DNA from: Rhizobiaceae bacterium
Lineage (GTDB): Bacteria; Pseudomonadota; Alphaproteobacteria; Rhizobiales; Rhizobiaceae
NCBI GenBank assembly: GCA_021648425.1
Contig: JAKISV010000060.1
Location: 1-13,766 of the forward strand
DNA: 13,766 nucleotides
Reading direction: 5' to 3'
This document shows positions 6,796 through 13,766 of this stretch, piece after piece (the stretch's first letter is position 1; each line of letters starts with the position of its first letter). A model generated the notes under the pieces. It searched no databases, had not been told where the DNA came from, and saw only the letters and a list, made by a program, of their open reading frames with translations. The position numbers and the translations under genes are program-made.

Positions 6796-7009
6796 TCAAC
6801 TGTATTCAACGGCAAAGGGGATAAATTCTCCAGCCGGATATCAAATACTTAAGTGGCGGAAATAACCCCGGACCAGTAACGGCCCGGATCGGGAACTATT
6901 GTAGCAAAATAGCGCCCTCTTCGCAGCTCCTGTCGTGGGAATATTCAAGATGGAGCCGGTCAAAAGACCAACAAAAAAACAAAGCAAAAGAGCCCAAAAA
7001 GAGGATCAA
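6796..7009 (+). other. Unusually long gap between chaperone and usher genes, with start ambiguity
   Basis: There is no ATG between the chaperone stop and 6950, so no extra gene fits. The gap holds GC-rich self-complementary bits (CCCG-GAT-CGGG around 6883-6893) but no proper terminator. In-frame usher starts are GTG 6935, ATG 6950 (GGGA nine bases upstream) and ATG 7010 (GAGGA four bases upstream). The segment 6950-7009 would encode a Lys/Arg/Gln-rich, hydrophilic stretch, so it is either leader RNA or an unusual N-terminal extension. Confidence 0.45.
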
Positions 7010-9457
7010 ATGCTGGGGATAGAACGTCAAACTGGATTGTGGAAGTTGAGGCATTTTACCTCATGGCTTCCTGCATTCTTTTTTCTGATTGCTTTTCTGT
7101 TTCCAGTGCAATCCAACGCTCAAACAATTCCTGATCTGCCTGCTGAAACAGCCACTGAGCTGCCTCCCAGCAACGAAAATCTTGAACCGTTGTTTCTTGA
7201 GGTTATGATCAATGAGCAACCAACAAACCTGATTGCCTCATTTTACCGCACACCCGAAGGAAAAATTGGCGCTAGTGCGGCCGAGCTAAATGAAATTGGC
7301 GTAAAAACCCCGGCCAACGCCAATCCTGAAGATGTAATATTCCTGGTTGATATTCCCACCGTGCAATACGACTATGATGAAACCAACCAGTTGTTGATGA
7401 TCAATATCTTTGATGAACAACGCCTGGCCAAAGAGTATAATTTACGCGGCACCGTTGATGATCGTTATCTTACCCAGTCGGGGATCGGCGCTGTTATCAA
7501 CTATTCACTGTTTGCCACTTCGGGAGCCCGTCAGGGAGGAAACTTCCAGGTAGAGGATGTATCTGCAAATCTGGATGGCTGGCTCTATGGTCCGTTGGGA
7601 AAAGTTTATGGTTCCGGTATTATTTCCACCAATGACTTTAACAACTATGAATTTCTAAGGCTGGATACCACCTGGACCTATTCAAGCGTTAAAACACTGA
7701 ATGTTTATAATGTTGGTGATACCATTTCGGGTGGATTGGCCTGGACACGCCCGATTAGAATGGGTGGCATTCAGGTGCAAAAGAATTTCGGGTTACGTCC
7801 TGATCTGATCGCAACCCCGTTACTTGAAGCCTCAGGAAGCGCTGCGGTTCCCTCAACAGTCGATATTTATATCGGTAACTTCAAAGCCTACAGTCAAAAA
7901 GTTGAAGCGGGGCCTTTCAATATCAACCAGATACCCAGCGTATCGGGTGCAGGCAATGCCAGAATTGTCGTGACAGATGCAACCGGGCGTGAACAGGAAA
8001 CCACCAAACCCTTTTACATATCTTCAAATCTGCTGAAAAAAGGTTTACTCGATTATTCGCTTGAAGCAGGTTTAGCCCGTTTGAACTACGGATCGATTTC
8101 GAACAATTACTCACAGGATTTTGTCGCTTCAGGTACATTTCGTTACGGATTGACCGACCAGTTTACAGTTGAATCCCATGTTGAAGGATCCTCAAACCTC
8201 ATAAATGGCGGGCTGGGCGCAACATTTACCCTGGCCGATCGCGCTCTGATTTCTGTGGCTGGCAGTGCCAGCCGCACTGATACAGGCACCGGTTATCAGC
8301 TCTATGGTTCTATCAATACCCAGATACTGGGTTTGAATATCCATGCCAGTTCACGCCGATCTTTTGGCGATTACCAGGATTTGGCTTCCGTCACCGCCAA
8401 CGATGTTGTCGACACTGGTAATGTCGCAACCGCCCTTACGAGCACCGGTGTAGCCAAGGCCTTTGACCAGATTTCCATCGGCATTCCCCTGCCTAAAGTA
8501 AAAGGCGGCATCAACCTGTCATTTACCCATTTGGAAAATGTCATCAATGAGGCTTCAAATGTTGCTTCTATTTCTTATTCCCAGCGGGTTTTTGGAAATG
8601 CATCTCTATCAGTTTCCGCCTATTCAAATGTTGATGGATTTACTGACAGTGGCGTCTATGTCGGTTTGAGCTTCCCGTTAGGTGAAAAAATCTACGCCTC
8701 CACAAGTGTGGAAAACAACGATGGTGAATTGCTCTATCGTGTCAGTGCATCAAAATCCATTGATTCAAAGCCCGGCAGCTGGGGTTGGCGTCTGTCAGAT
8801 TCAGAAGGCAGCACTTCACGTCGAAGTGCCGGTGTCAGCTACCGTGGCAAGAACACTTTCAGCCAGGCCAATGTCCGTCAGAATTCTGCCGGTTTCCAGG
8901 CTGATGCTTATGTTGACGGGGCAGTGGTTGTGGCAGATTCAGGTATCTTCCTGGCCAGACGCATTGATGATGCGTTTGCAGTGGTGGATACCGGCGAACC
9001 TGATATTCCCGTATATCTTTCAAATCAACTGATAGGCAATACCAATAAAGCAGGTAAACTGCTGGTGCCCGGTCTGCTCTCTTTTGAAGAAAACCGCATT
9101 AAAATTGATACGCAAAACCTCCCTGTAAATGCTTCAGTGGAATCAACCAACCAGAAGGTAATTCCCACCGATGGCGCGGGTGTGAATGTCCGTTTTGGTG
9201 TGCAGACTCAAACCCGAAATGCCGTAGTAATTTTCAGCGATGAGAATGGAGAATTCTTAAAAGTCGGCGCAGAAGGACTGCTGGCTGGATCAGGTAGTGA
9301 ATTTGTCGTGGGCTATGACGGGCGTACTTATCTTGAAGGTCTGTCTACCAACAACACGGTGACCATTCAAAGGGATGGCAAAGAATGTGTCGGCAATTTC
9401 GATTTTTCACCAATCGATGATCAGCAGGTGGAAATCGGCCCCGTTATTTGCCAATAA
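7010..9457 (+). CDS. Outer membrane fimbrial usher (CsuD-like)
   Basis: The usher is the outer membrane pore that assembles and secretes the pilus. From ATG 7010 it has 815 residues (835 from ATG 6950). A signal peptide of about 38 residues has the hydrophobic core FFFLIAFLF and ends SNA|Q. The periplasmic N-terminal domain follows (LFLEVMINEQP, FYRTPEGKIGASAAELNEIG). Next come a long beta-barrel with an internal plug region and C-terminal domains ending in the typical ECVGNFDF...PVIC cysteine pair. Barrel marks include GWLYGPLGKVYGSG, NVGDTISGGLAWTRPIRMGGIQVQ and PFNINQIPSVSGAGNARIVV. The start chosen gives the most normal signal peptide; the alternative adds about 20 basic, hydrophilic residues. 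It is the last fimbrial gene in the window; no tip adhesin follows. Confidence 0.92.
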   Translation: MLGIERQTGLWKLRHFTSWLPAFFFLIAFLFPVQSNAQTIPDLPAETATELPPSNENLEPLFLEVMINEQPTNLIASFYRTPEGKIGASAAELNEIGVKTPANANPEDVIFLVDIPTVQYDYDETNQLLMINIFDEQRLAKEYNLRGTVDDRYLTQSGIGAVINYSLFATSGARQGGNFQVEDVSANLDGWLYGPLGKVYGSGIISTNDFNNYEFLRLDTTWTYSSVKTLNVYNVGDTISGGLAWTRPIRMGGIQVQKNFGLRPDLIATPLLEASGSAAVPSTVDIYIGNFKAYSQKVEAGPFNINQIPSVSGAGNARIVVTDATGREQETTKPFYISSNLLKKGLLDYSLEAGLARLNYGSISNNYSQDFVASGTFRYGLTDQFTVESHVEGSSNLINGGLGATFTLADRALISVAGSASRTDTGTGYQLYGSINTQILGLNIHASSRRSFGDYQDLASVTANDVVDTGNVATALTSTGVAKAFDQISIGIPLPKVKGGINLSFTHLENVINEASNVASISYSQRVFGNASLSVSAYSNVDGFTDSGVYVGLSFPLGEKIYASTSVENNDGELLYRVSASKSIDSKPGSWGWRLSDSEGSTSRRSAGVSYRGKNTFSQANVRQNSAGFQADAYVDGAVVVADSGIFLARRIDDAFAVVDTGEPDIPVYLSNQLIGNTNKAGKLLVPGLLSFEENRIKIDTQNLPVNASVESTNQKVIPTDGAGVNVRFGVQTQTRNAVVIFSDENGEFLKVGAEGLLAGSGSEFVVGYDGRTYLEGLSTNNTVTIQRDGKECVGNFDFSPIDDQQVEIGPVICQ

Positions 9458-9461
9458 TTAT

Positions 9462-9507
9462 CCGGGTCTTCGATTGCTACAATCAGATTTGACCCTGGAG
9501 GATTTTT
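9462..9507 (+). terminator. Candidate imperfect terminator after the usher gene
   Basis: CCGGGTC (9462-9468) can pair with GACCC-T-GG (9491-9498, one bulge), enclosing a second stem GATTG/CAATC (9472-9476, 9480-9484). A run of five T follows at 9503-9507. The structure has internal loops, so the strength is doubtful, but its place right after the fimbrial operon fits a terminator. Confidence 0.35.
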
Positions 9508-9574
9508 CGGTTTAATGGCCCAATCTGTTTTCAGTTGGGGTGGGTAAGCACTCATCAATCAAAAGGATGCGTCA

Positions 9575-10903
9575 TTGGGAATTTTGAATGTCACTGCAGC
9601 TGAGCTGGGTTGGGCGATTGATGCGGGAAAAGTTGATCCGGTAGATATCACCAAGGCATTTCTAAGCGAGATTGAAGCAAGCCCCCACAAGGATGATATC
9701 TATGTGCGGGTAAGCGCTGAGCGGGCGCTTAAAGAGGCACAAAATGCTTCTAACCGGGCAAAATCCGGGATGCGCAAAAGCCCGTTTGATGGTGTGCCGG
9801 TATCATGGAAAGACCTGTTTGACACTGCGGATATAAAAACCGAGGGCGGCACAAAACTTCTTGAAGGGCGAAAACCCAACGAGGATTGCCAGGTTGTTCG
9901 CAGAGCCACCCACGCCGGCATGGTATGCCTTGGAAAAACGCACCTGTCAGAATTGGCGTTTTCCGGCCTTGGCATCAATCCGATGACCAAAACCTCTCCC
10001 AATCGTTACGACGATAAAACCGCTCCCGGCGGCTCATCGTCGGGTGCAGCGGCCTCCGTTGCCTTTGATCTGGCTCCCATATCCATCGGGTCAGATACCG
10101 GCGGCTCCGTCAGAATTCCCGCTGCATGGAACGGCCTTGTAGGGCTCAAAACCACCCATGGCGCTGTGTCTCTTGAAGGGGTAATTCCGCTCTGCAGCTC
10201 CTTTGATACCGTCGGGCCTCTTTGCCGCTCTGTGGAAGATGCGGCCCTGATGCATCAGATATTGTCCGGCGAGAATATCAACATCAATACCAGCCCCGAT
10301 CTGCCCAATGTCAAACTGTTGGTATGCGAAACCGCGATGCTTGATAATTGCGAAAATTCCCAATTACAGGCGTTTGAAACCGCCCTGGGTGAGTTGAAAA
10401 AAGCTGGTGCGCAAATCGAATATGGTAAAATTCCGGAACTTGAGGAAATGGTAAAACTCGGCCCGGTAATGTTCCCCCATGAGGCTTACAATCAATGGGG
10501 AGAGGCAATTGAAAAAGCACCGGAGAAAATGTTTGAACCAGTGCTGAACCGCTTTCGTGCAGGCAAAAAAATCTCGCCGCAGCAGGATGCGGACGCGCGC
10601 GCAAGAATGATGGAACTGCGCGCGTCATATTTGCAACGAACCAGCAAATATGACGCCATACTTGCCCCCACAACACCCATTGCCCCGCCACAAATACAAC
10701 CATTGCTGGATGATCATGACCTGTTCTGGGACACTAACCTGATGGCATTATCCAATACCCGTTATGCCAATATGTTCGGCCTTTGCGCGCTGACATTGCC
10801 AACCGGCACGCAGGCCGCAGGTCTCATGCTGATGGCTGCACCCAACCAGGAAGAAAGGCTTTTGCAAATGGGCCTGGCAATGGAGCCGGTAGTAGCGGTT
10901 TAA
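9575..10903 (+). CDS. Amidase-signature family hydrolase
   Basis: The enzyme hydrolyses a C-N (amide) bond by a Ser-cisSer-Lys triad; the substrate is unknown. The 442-residue product has Lys79 (PVSWKDLFD), the Gly/Ser motif GGSSSGAAAS (152-161, cis-Ser 154/155) and GSDTGGSVRIPAA with probable nucleophile Ser178. The middle of the Gly/Ser motif reads SSSG where SSGG is more usual. It is shorter than GatA, and no gatC or gatB is nearby, so it is a stand-alone amidase and not the tRNA amidotransferase. Translation probably starts at TTG 9575 because AAGGA lies seven bases upstream and no in-frame ATG is near. The gene faces guaD tail to tail with overlapping stop codons. Its location beside purine genes hints at nitrogen salvage but is not proof. 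Confidence 0.88.
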   Translation: MGILNVTAAELGWAIDAGKVDPVDITKAFLSEIEASPHKDDIYVRVSAERALKEAQNASNRAKSGMRKSPFDGVPVSWKDLFDTADIKTEGGTKLLEGRKPNEDCQVVRRATHAGMVCLGKTHLSELAFSGLGINPMTKTSPNRYDDKTAPGGSSSGAAASVAFDLAPISIGSDTGGSVRIPAAWNGLVGLKTTHGAVSLEGVIPLCSSFDTVGPLCRSVEDAALMHQILSGENININTSPDLPNVKLLVCETAMLDNCENSQLQAFETALGELKKAGAQIEYGKIPELEEMVKLGPVMFPHEAYNQWGEAIEKAPEKMFEPVLNRFRAGKKISPQQDADARARMMELRASYLQRTSKYDAILAPTTPIAPPQIQPLLDDHDLFWDTNLMALSNTRYANMFGLCALTLPTGTQAAGLMLMAAPNQEERLLQMGLAMEPVVAV

Positions 10904-10925
10904 ACAATTGCAGTTTTAACCCGCT
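10894..10925. terminator. Candidate bidirectional hairpin over overlapping amidase and guaD stops
   Basis: AGCGGTT-T-AAAC (10894-10905) pairs with GTTT-T-AACC-C-GCT (10913-10925): about eleven to twelve pairs with one T-T mismatch, one bulged C and a seven-base loop. It covers the stop codons of both convergent genes. There is no T tract on either side, so it may act by slowing polymerase or protecting 3' ends. Confidence 0.35.
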
Positions 10926-12219
10926 TACCCGCCACATAAGTTTCAACAATCGCCCGGTCATCACCCATAATCATCAGTGCGAACAAAATATCAGACAGAC
11001 CGCTTGATAATTCATGACGCGCTGCCATCAGTGGCGTGGCGCAGGGATCCAGCACCACCAGATCCGCATATTTACCCACATCGATCGAACCGATTTCGCT
11101 GTCCAGATACAACACCCGCGCATTGCCCAGTGTCGACATATAGAACGCCTCATAAGGACTGATGCGCGCGCCCACCAGTTGGGAAACTGTAAATGCATCA
11201 CGCAAAGTGGCTAATGTGGAATAAGAAGTGCCCCCGCCAATATCGCTGCCAATACCGGTTTTTACCGGATTATCCCCATTGCGGACCTCGCGGCATTTGA
11301 AGTGACCAGAACCCAGAAAATTGTTTGATGTCGGGCAATGAACAATCGCTGAACCGGAGTCAGACAATCGCGCCAGTTCACGGTCGTTTAAATGGATACC
11401 ATGGGCAAAATAGCTTTTTTCCCGCAACAATCCGTATCTGTCATAAACGTCCGTATAATCCTTCGACCAGGGGAAATCCCTGGCTACCGCTGCGATTTCG
11501 CCATGGTTTTCCGACAAGTGCGTTTGCATCCACAAATCAGGATACTCCTTCACCAAGGCACCCGCCAGTTCCAGTTGCTCCTCAGTGGAAGTCACCGCAA
11601 ACCGCGGGGATATTGCATAACCCAATCGCGATTTTCCCGTCCATTTACCAATCAGCTCCCTGGTTTCATCATAGGACTTTTCAGCACTATCGCGCAGGCC
11701 CGATGGCGCATTGCGATCCATCATTGTGCGCCCGGTAATCAGCGACATATTTCGACGGCTGGCCTCCTCAAACAGCGCATCAGCAGCACCCGTGTGAATG
11801 GTAGAAAAAGCCAGACACGATGTGATGCCGTGGCGAAATAATTCATCAACAAACATCTTTGCCGCCGCATCCGCTATGGCCTTATCACCATATCTCTGCT
11901 CTTCGATGAAGGTGTATCGGTTGAGCCAGTCAAGTAAATCCGTGGCATAGGCAGCCAGCATTCGGTATTGCGGAAAATGCAAATGAGCATCAATAAAACC
12001 GGGTAATATCAGCTTATCGCCATAATCCGTTTCTTCCAGATTGGCATATGCATTGGGCAGGTTACTGAAATCCCCACGCCAGGCAATTTTCCCGAATTCA
12101 TCAACAACAATTGCCCCCTTGCTCCAGTGCTGAAGGCAGTTTTCTTCACCAGCTACCATCGGATCATCCCGAAAGCTGACAATTTGTCCGCGCACAATAT
12201 TCATATTCAATTCACTCAT
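10900..12219 (-). CDS. guaD: Guanine deaminase
   Basis: This amidohydrolase-family enzyme converts guanine to xanthine and ammonia in the cytoplasm. The 439-residue product carries the metal-site pattern: PGFIDAHLHFPQY (His79, His81), QTHLSEN (His234, Glu237), AHGIHL (His273) and GIGSDIGGGTS (Asp326). MMDRNAP (166-172) and HCPTSN (294-299) are typical of guanine deaminase rather than other amidohydrolases such as chlorohydrolases. The C-terminal GKYADLVVLDP completes the beta-sandwich domain. The first ATG is used; a second in-frame ATG is five codons in. It diverges from xdhA, whose enzyme uses the product xanthine, across a 143-base region with a palindromic operator candidate. Its stop overlaps that of the amidase gene. 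Confidence 0.95.
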   Translation of the reverse strand: MSELNMNIVRGQIVSFRDDPMVAGEENCLQHWSKGAIVVDEFGKIAWRGDFSNLPNAYANLEETDYGDKLILPGFIDAHLHFPQYRMLAAYATDLLDWLNRYTFIEEQRYGDKAIADAAAKMFVDELFRHGITSCLAFSTIHTGAADALFEEASRRNMSLITGRTMMDRNAPSGLRDSAEKSYDETRELIGKWTGKSRLGYAISPRFAVTSTEEQLELAGALVKEYPDLWMQTHLSENHGEIAAVARDFPWSKDYTDVYDRYGLLREKSYFAHGIHLNDRELARLSDSGSAIVHCPTSNNFLGSGHFKCREVRNGDNPVKTGIGSDIGGGTSYSTLATLRDAFTVSQLVGARISPYEAFYMSTLGNARVLYLDSEIGSIDVGKYADLVVLDPCATPLMAARHELSSGLSDILFALMIMGDDRAIVETYVAGKRVKTAIV

Positions 12220-12245
12220 AAGCCCAATACAGCCGCGTTTTGAAG

Positions 12246-12275
12246 TTTACCAAATGGTAAAAAAACAAATTTACC
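12246..12275. promoter_or_regulatory. Palindromic operator candidate between guaD and xdhA
   Basis: TTTACC (12246-12251), GGTAAA (12256-12261) and TTTACC (12270-12275) form a perfect 6+4+6 palindrome plus a third half-site 24 bases from the first. The array lies 27-56 bases upstream of the guaD start and about 90 bases upstream of xdhA. That suits a dimeric repressor or activator controlling both purine genes. The regulator is not in the window and its family cannot be told from the motif. Confidence 0.5.
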
Positions 12276-12362
12276 AGAGCCCGTTTTCTTGTTATCCTTG
12301 GCCCGCTATCCAGCCCCCGTCTGCTTTGAGCCGGGAGGCAAACGACACAGGATGAACAGATT

Positions 12363-13766
12363 ATGGGCCGAAATGCAATTCGTTTCTTGAGAAATGGCGT
12401 GCCAACACAACTGGATAAAGTTGGTGCAAATGAAACCCTGCTCGATTACCTGCGCCTTCGTGAGCGCACCTGTGGCACTAAAGAAGGCTGCGGCGAAGGT
12501 GATTGCGGTGCCTGCACAGTGGCAATTGGTTCGCTAAAAAACGGGCAACTGGTCTATGAACCGGTAAATGCCTGCATACAATTATTGGGCCAGATAGACG
12601 GCAAAGATATCATTACCATAGACGATCTGGCCACAGGCAATAAACTCCATCCCATACAAAGCCAGATGGTTGAATTTCATGCATCCCAGTGCGGATTTTG
12701 CACCCCGGGAATTATCATGTCGCTGTTTTCGCTTTATCATTCCGGCGAAAAATCCAGCCGTGAAAATATCAACAACTGGCTGTCGGGAAACCTCTGCCGC
12801 TGCACGGGATACCGCCCGATTGCCCAGGCTGCAGCAAAGGCAATTGATGGCAGACCCGATGATTTCTTGACACAACGCCTGCCACAAACCCTCACCAGGC
12901 TGGAAGAACTAAACGACAAACAAGATGTGTTTGTTGGAAGTGAGGAGAGATTTTTTGCAGCTCCCGCCAGCATTGATGCTCTTGCTGCTTTGTGCGCAAA
13001 ACATCCCGATGCAACAATATTATCTGGCGCCACGGATGTAGCACTATGGATTACCAAACAGTTGCGCGATCTTCCCAAAATTATTTTCACCGGCCGCGCC
13101 ACGGGCTTTGCAGATATTCACGATGAGAAAAATCAGGTCCGAATTGGTGCTGGTGTCACCTATGAAGATGCATTCAAAGTACTCAATGCCATCGACCCCG
13201 ATATTGGCGAAGTAATACGCCGCCTCGGTTCAAAACCGGTTCGAACCTCCGGTACTGTTGGCGGCAATATCGCCAACGGTTCACCCATCGGCGACATGCC
13301 ACCGATGCTGATAGCCCTCGATGCTCGACTTGAACTTCGCCATGGCGATAAAACAAGGCAAATGGCGCTTGAAGATTTTTTCATTGCCTATGGCAAACAA
13401 GACAGGGCTCCTGGTGAACTGGTCACAGCACTAACCGTCCCCCGCCTGAAACCCGCTCAACACTTTCGAGCCTATAAAATTTCAAAGCGCTTTGATCAGG
13501 ATATTTCTTCCGTGATGGCAGCCTTTCGCATTGAAGTGGAAAATGAGAAAATTATCACCACCAGAATTGCCTTTGGCGGTATGGCCGCCACGCCAAAACG
13601 GGCGGCTGAAACCGAATTGGCTCTTGTTGGTTCCAGCCTGAGTGATGAAGCGCTTATCGCAACAGCACTGGAGGCATTGGCCAAAGATTTCACCCCGCTG
13701 AGCGACATGCGCGCCAGCGCAGATTACCGCCTGAAAGTTTCCCAAAATCTGCTGAAAAAAGCGCTG
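12363..13766 (+). CDS. xdhA: Xanthine dehydrogenase small subunit (Fe-S/FAD), 3' end outside window
   Basis: XdhA carries the two [2Fe-2S] clusters and FAD that take electrons from the molybdenum subunit XdhB to NAD+ during xanthine oxidation to urate. The frame stays open for 468 codons to the window edge; known XdhA proteins are about 460-490 residues, so little is missing. Cluster ligands are seen: GCGEGDCGAC (Cys43, 48, 51) with Cys71 for the plant-type cluster, and QCGFC (110, 113) with CRC (145, 147) for the second. The FAD domain shows LSGATDVALW (220-229) and TVGGNIANGSPIGD (298-311). The ATG at 12363 has AGGA ten bases upstream; another ATG at 12352 is in a different frame. It diverges from guaD. 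xdhB and xdhC are expected just beyond the window. Confidence 0.95.
   Translation, partial: MGRNAIRFLRNGVPTQLDKVGANETLLDYLRLRERTCGTKEGCGEGDCGACTVAIGSLKNGQLVYEPVNACIQLLGQIDGKDIITIDDLATGNKLHPIQSQMVEFHASQCGFCTPGIIMSLFSLYHSGEKSSRENINNWLSGNLCRCTGYRPIAQAAAKAIDGRPDDFLTQRLPQTLTRLEELNDKQDVFVGSEERFFAAPASIDALAALCAKHPDATILSGATDVALWITKQLRDLPKIIFTGRATGFADIHDEKNQVRIGAGVTYEDAFKVLNAIDPDIGEVIRRLGSKPVRTSGTVGGNIANGSPIGDMPPMLIALDARLELRHGDKTRQMALEDFFIAYGKQDRAPGELVTALTVPRLKPAQHFRAYKISKRFDQDISSVMAAFRIEVENEKIITTRIAFGGMAATPKRAAETELALVGSSLSDEALIATALEALAKDFTPLSDMRASADYRLKVSQNLLKKAL

Noticed and set aside
9515..9547. Ten-codon reading frame upstream of the amidase with a GGAGG sequence before it
   Set aside because: The Shine-Dalgarno is about 13 bases away, the peptide has no leader-peptide character, and such short frames are common by chance.
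10311..10703. Open frame of 130 codons antisense to the amidase gene
   Set aside because: It lies wholly within a well-supported gene on the other strand, has no recognisable domain, and is a shadow of the real coding frame.
11325..11841. Open frames of 137 and 149 codons antisense to guaD
   Set aside because: They overlap the guanine deaminase active-site region, lack ribosome sites and family motifs, and are frame shadows.

Overview
The window looks like chromosomal DNA from an alphaproteobacterium, most likely of the Hyphomicrobiales (Rhizobiales) type. This rests on family resemblance alone: a rhizobial-style lytic transglycosylase with a C-terminal peptidoglycan-binding domain, a ZnuC with a His-rich tail, a CsuC-like chaperone with the GEESYR segment, an XdhA-type small xanthine dehydrogenase subunit, and a TTAA-N7-TTAA CtrA-like site. 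No rRNA, tRNA, insertion sequence, phage gene or CRISPR array was seen. The species cannot be named from this evidence.

Layout. (1) 1-900: two tandem, separately terminated genes for paralogous secreted microproteins. They are rich in Tyr, Lys, His and Trp, have no acidic residue in the mature part and carry two cysteines. (2) 990-2583: an MltB-type lytic murein transglycosylase, facing a small secreted protein of unknown function on the minus strand. A cluster of four TTAA motifs lies upstream of the small gene. (3) 2728-5315: a zinc ABC importer, with znuA on the minus strand diverging from znuC-znuB, which overlap by 8 bases. (4) 5535-9457: a compact Csu-type chaperone-usher operon (spore coat U pilin, chaperone, usher) with no tip-adhesin gene visible. 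(5) 9575-10903: an amidase-signature hydrolase with a TTG start, whose stop codon overlaps that of the convergent guanine deaminase gene. (6) 10900-13766: purine catabolism. guaD diverges from xdhA, which runs off the window; a three-half-site TTTACC palindromic array lies between them.

How the genes fit together. Guanine deaminase makes xanthine from guanine and xanthine dehydrogenase oxidises xanthine to urate, so the divergent pair is a purine-nitrogen scavenging module, probably under a shared regulator. The amidase may belong to nitrogen salvage, but its substrate cannot be read from sequence. ZnuABC supplies zinc; guanine deaminase is itself a metalloenzyme. The Csu-type operon would build a thin surface pilus. 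The transglycosylase trims peptidoglycan. The least explained items are the two microproteins and the small secreted protein at 2257-2583.

All calls come from reading the sequence and from recalled family motifs. No database search was run.
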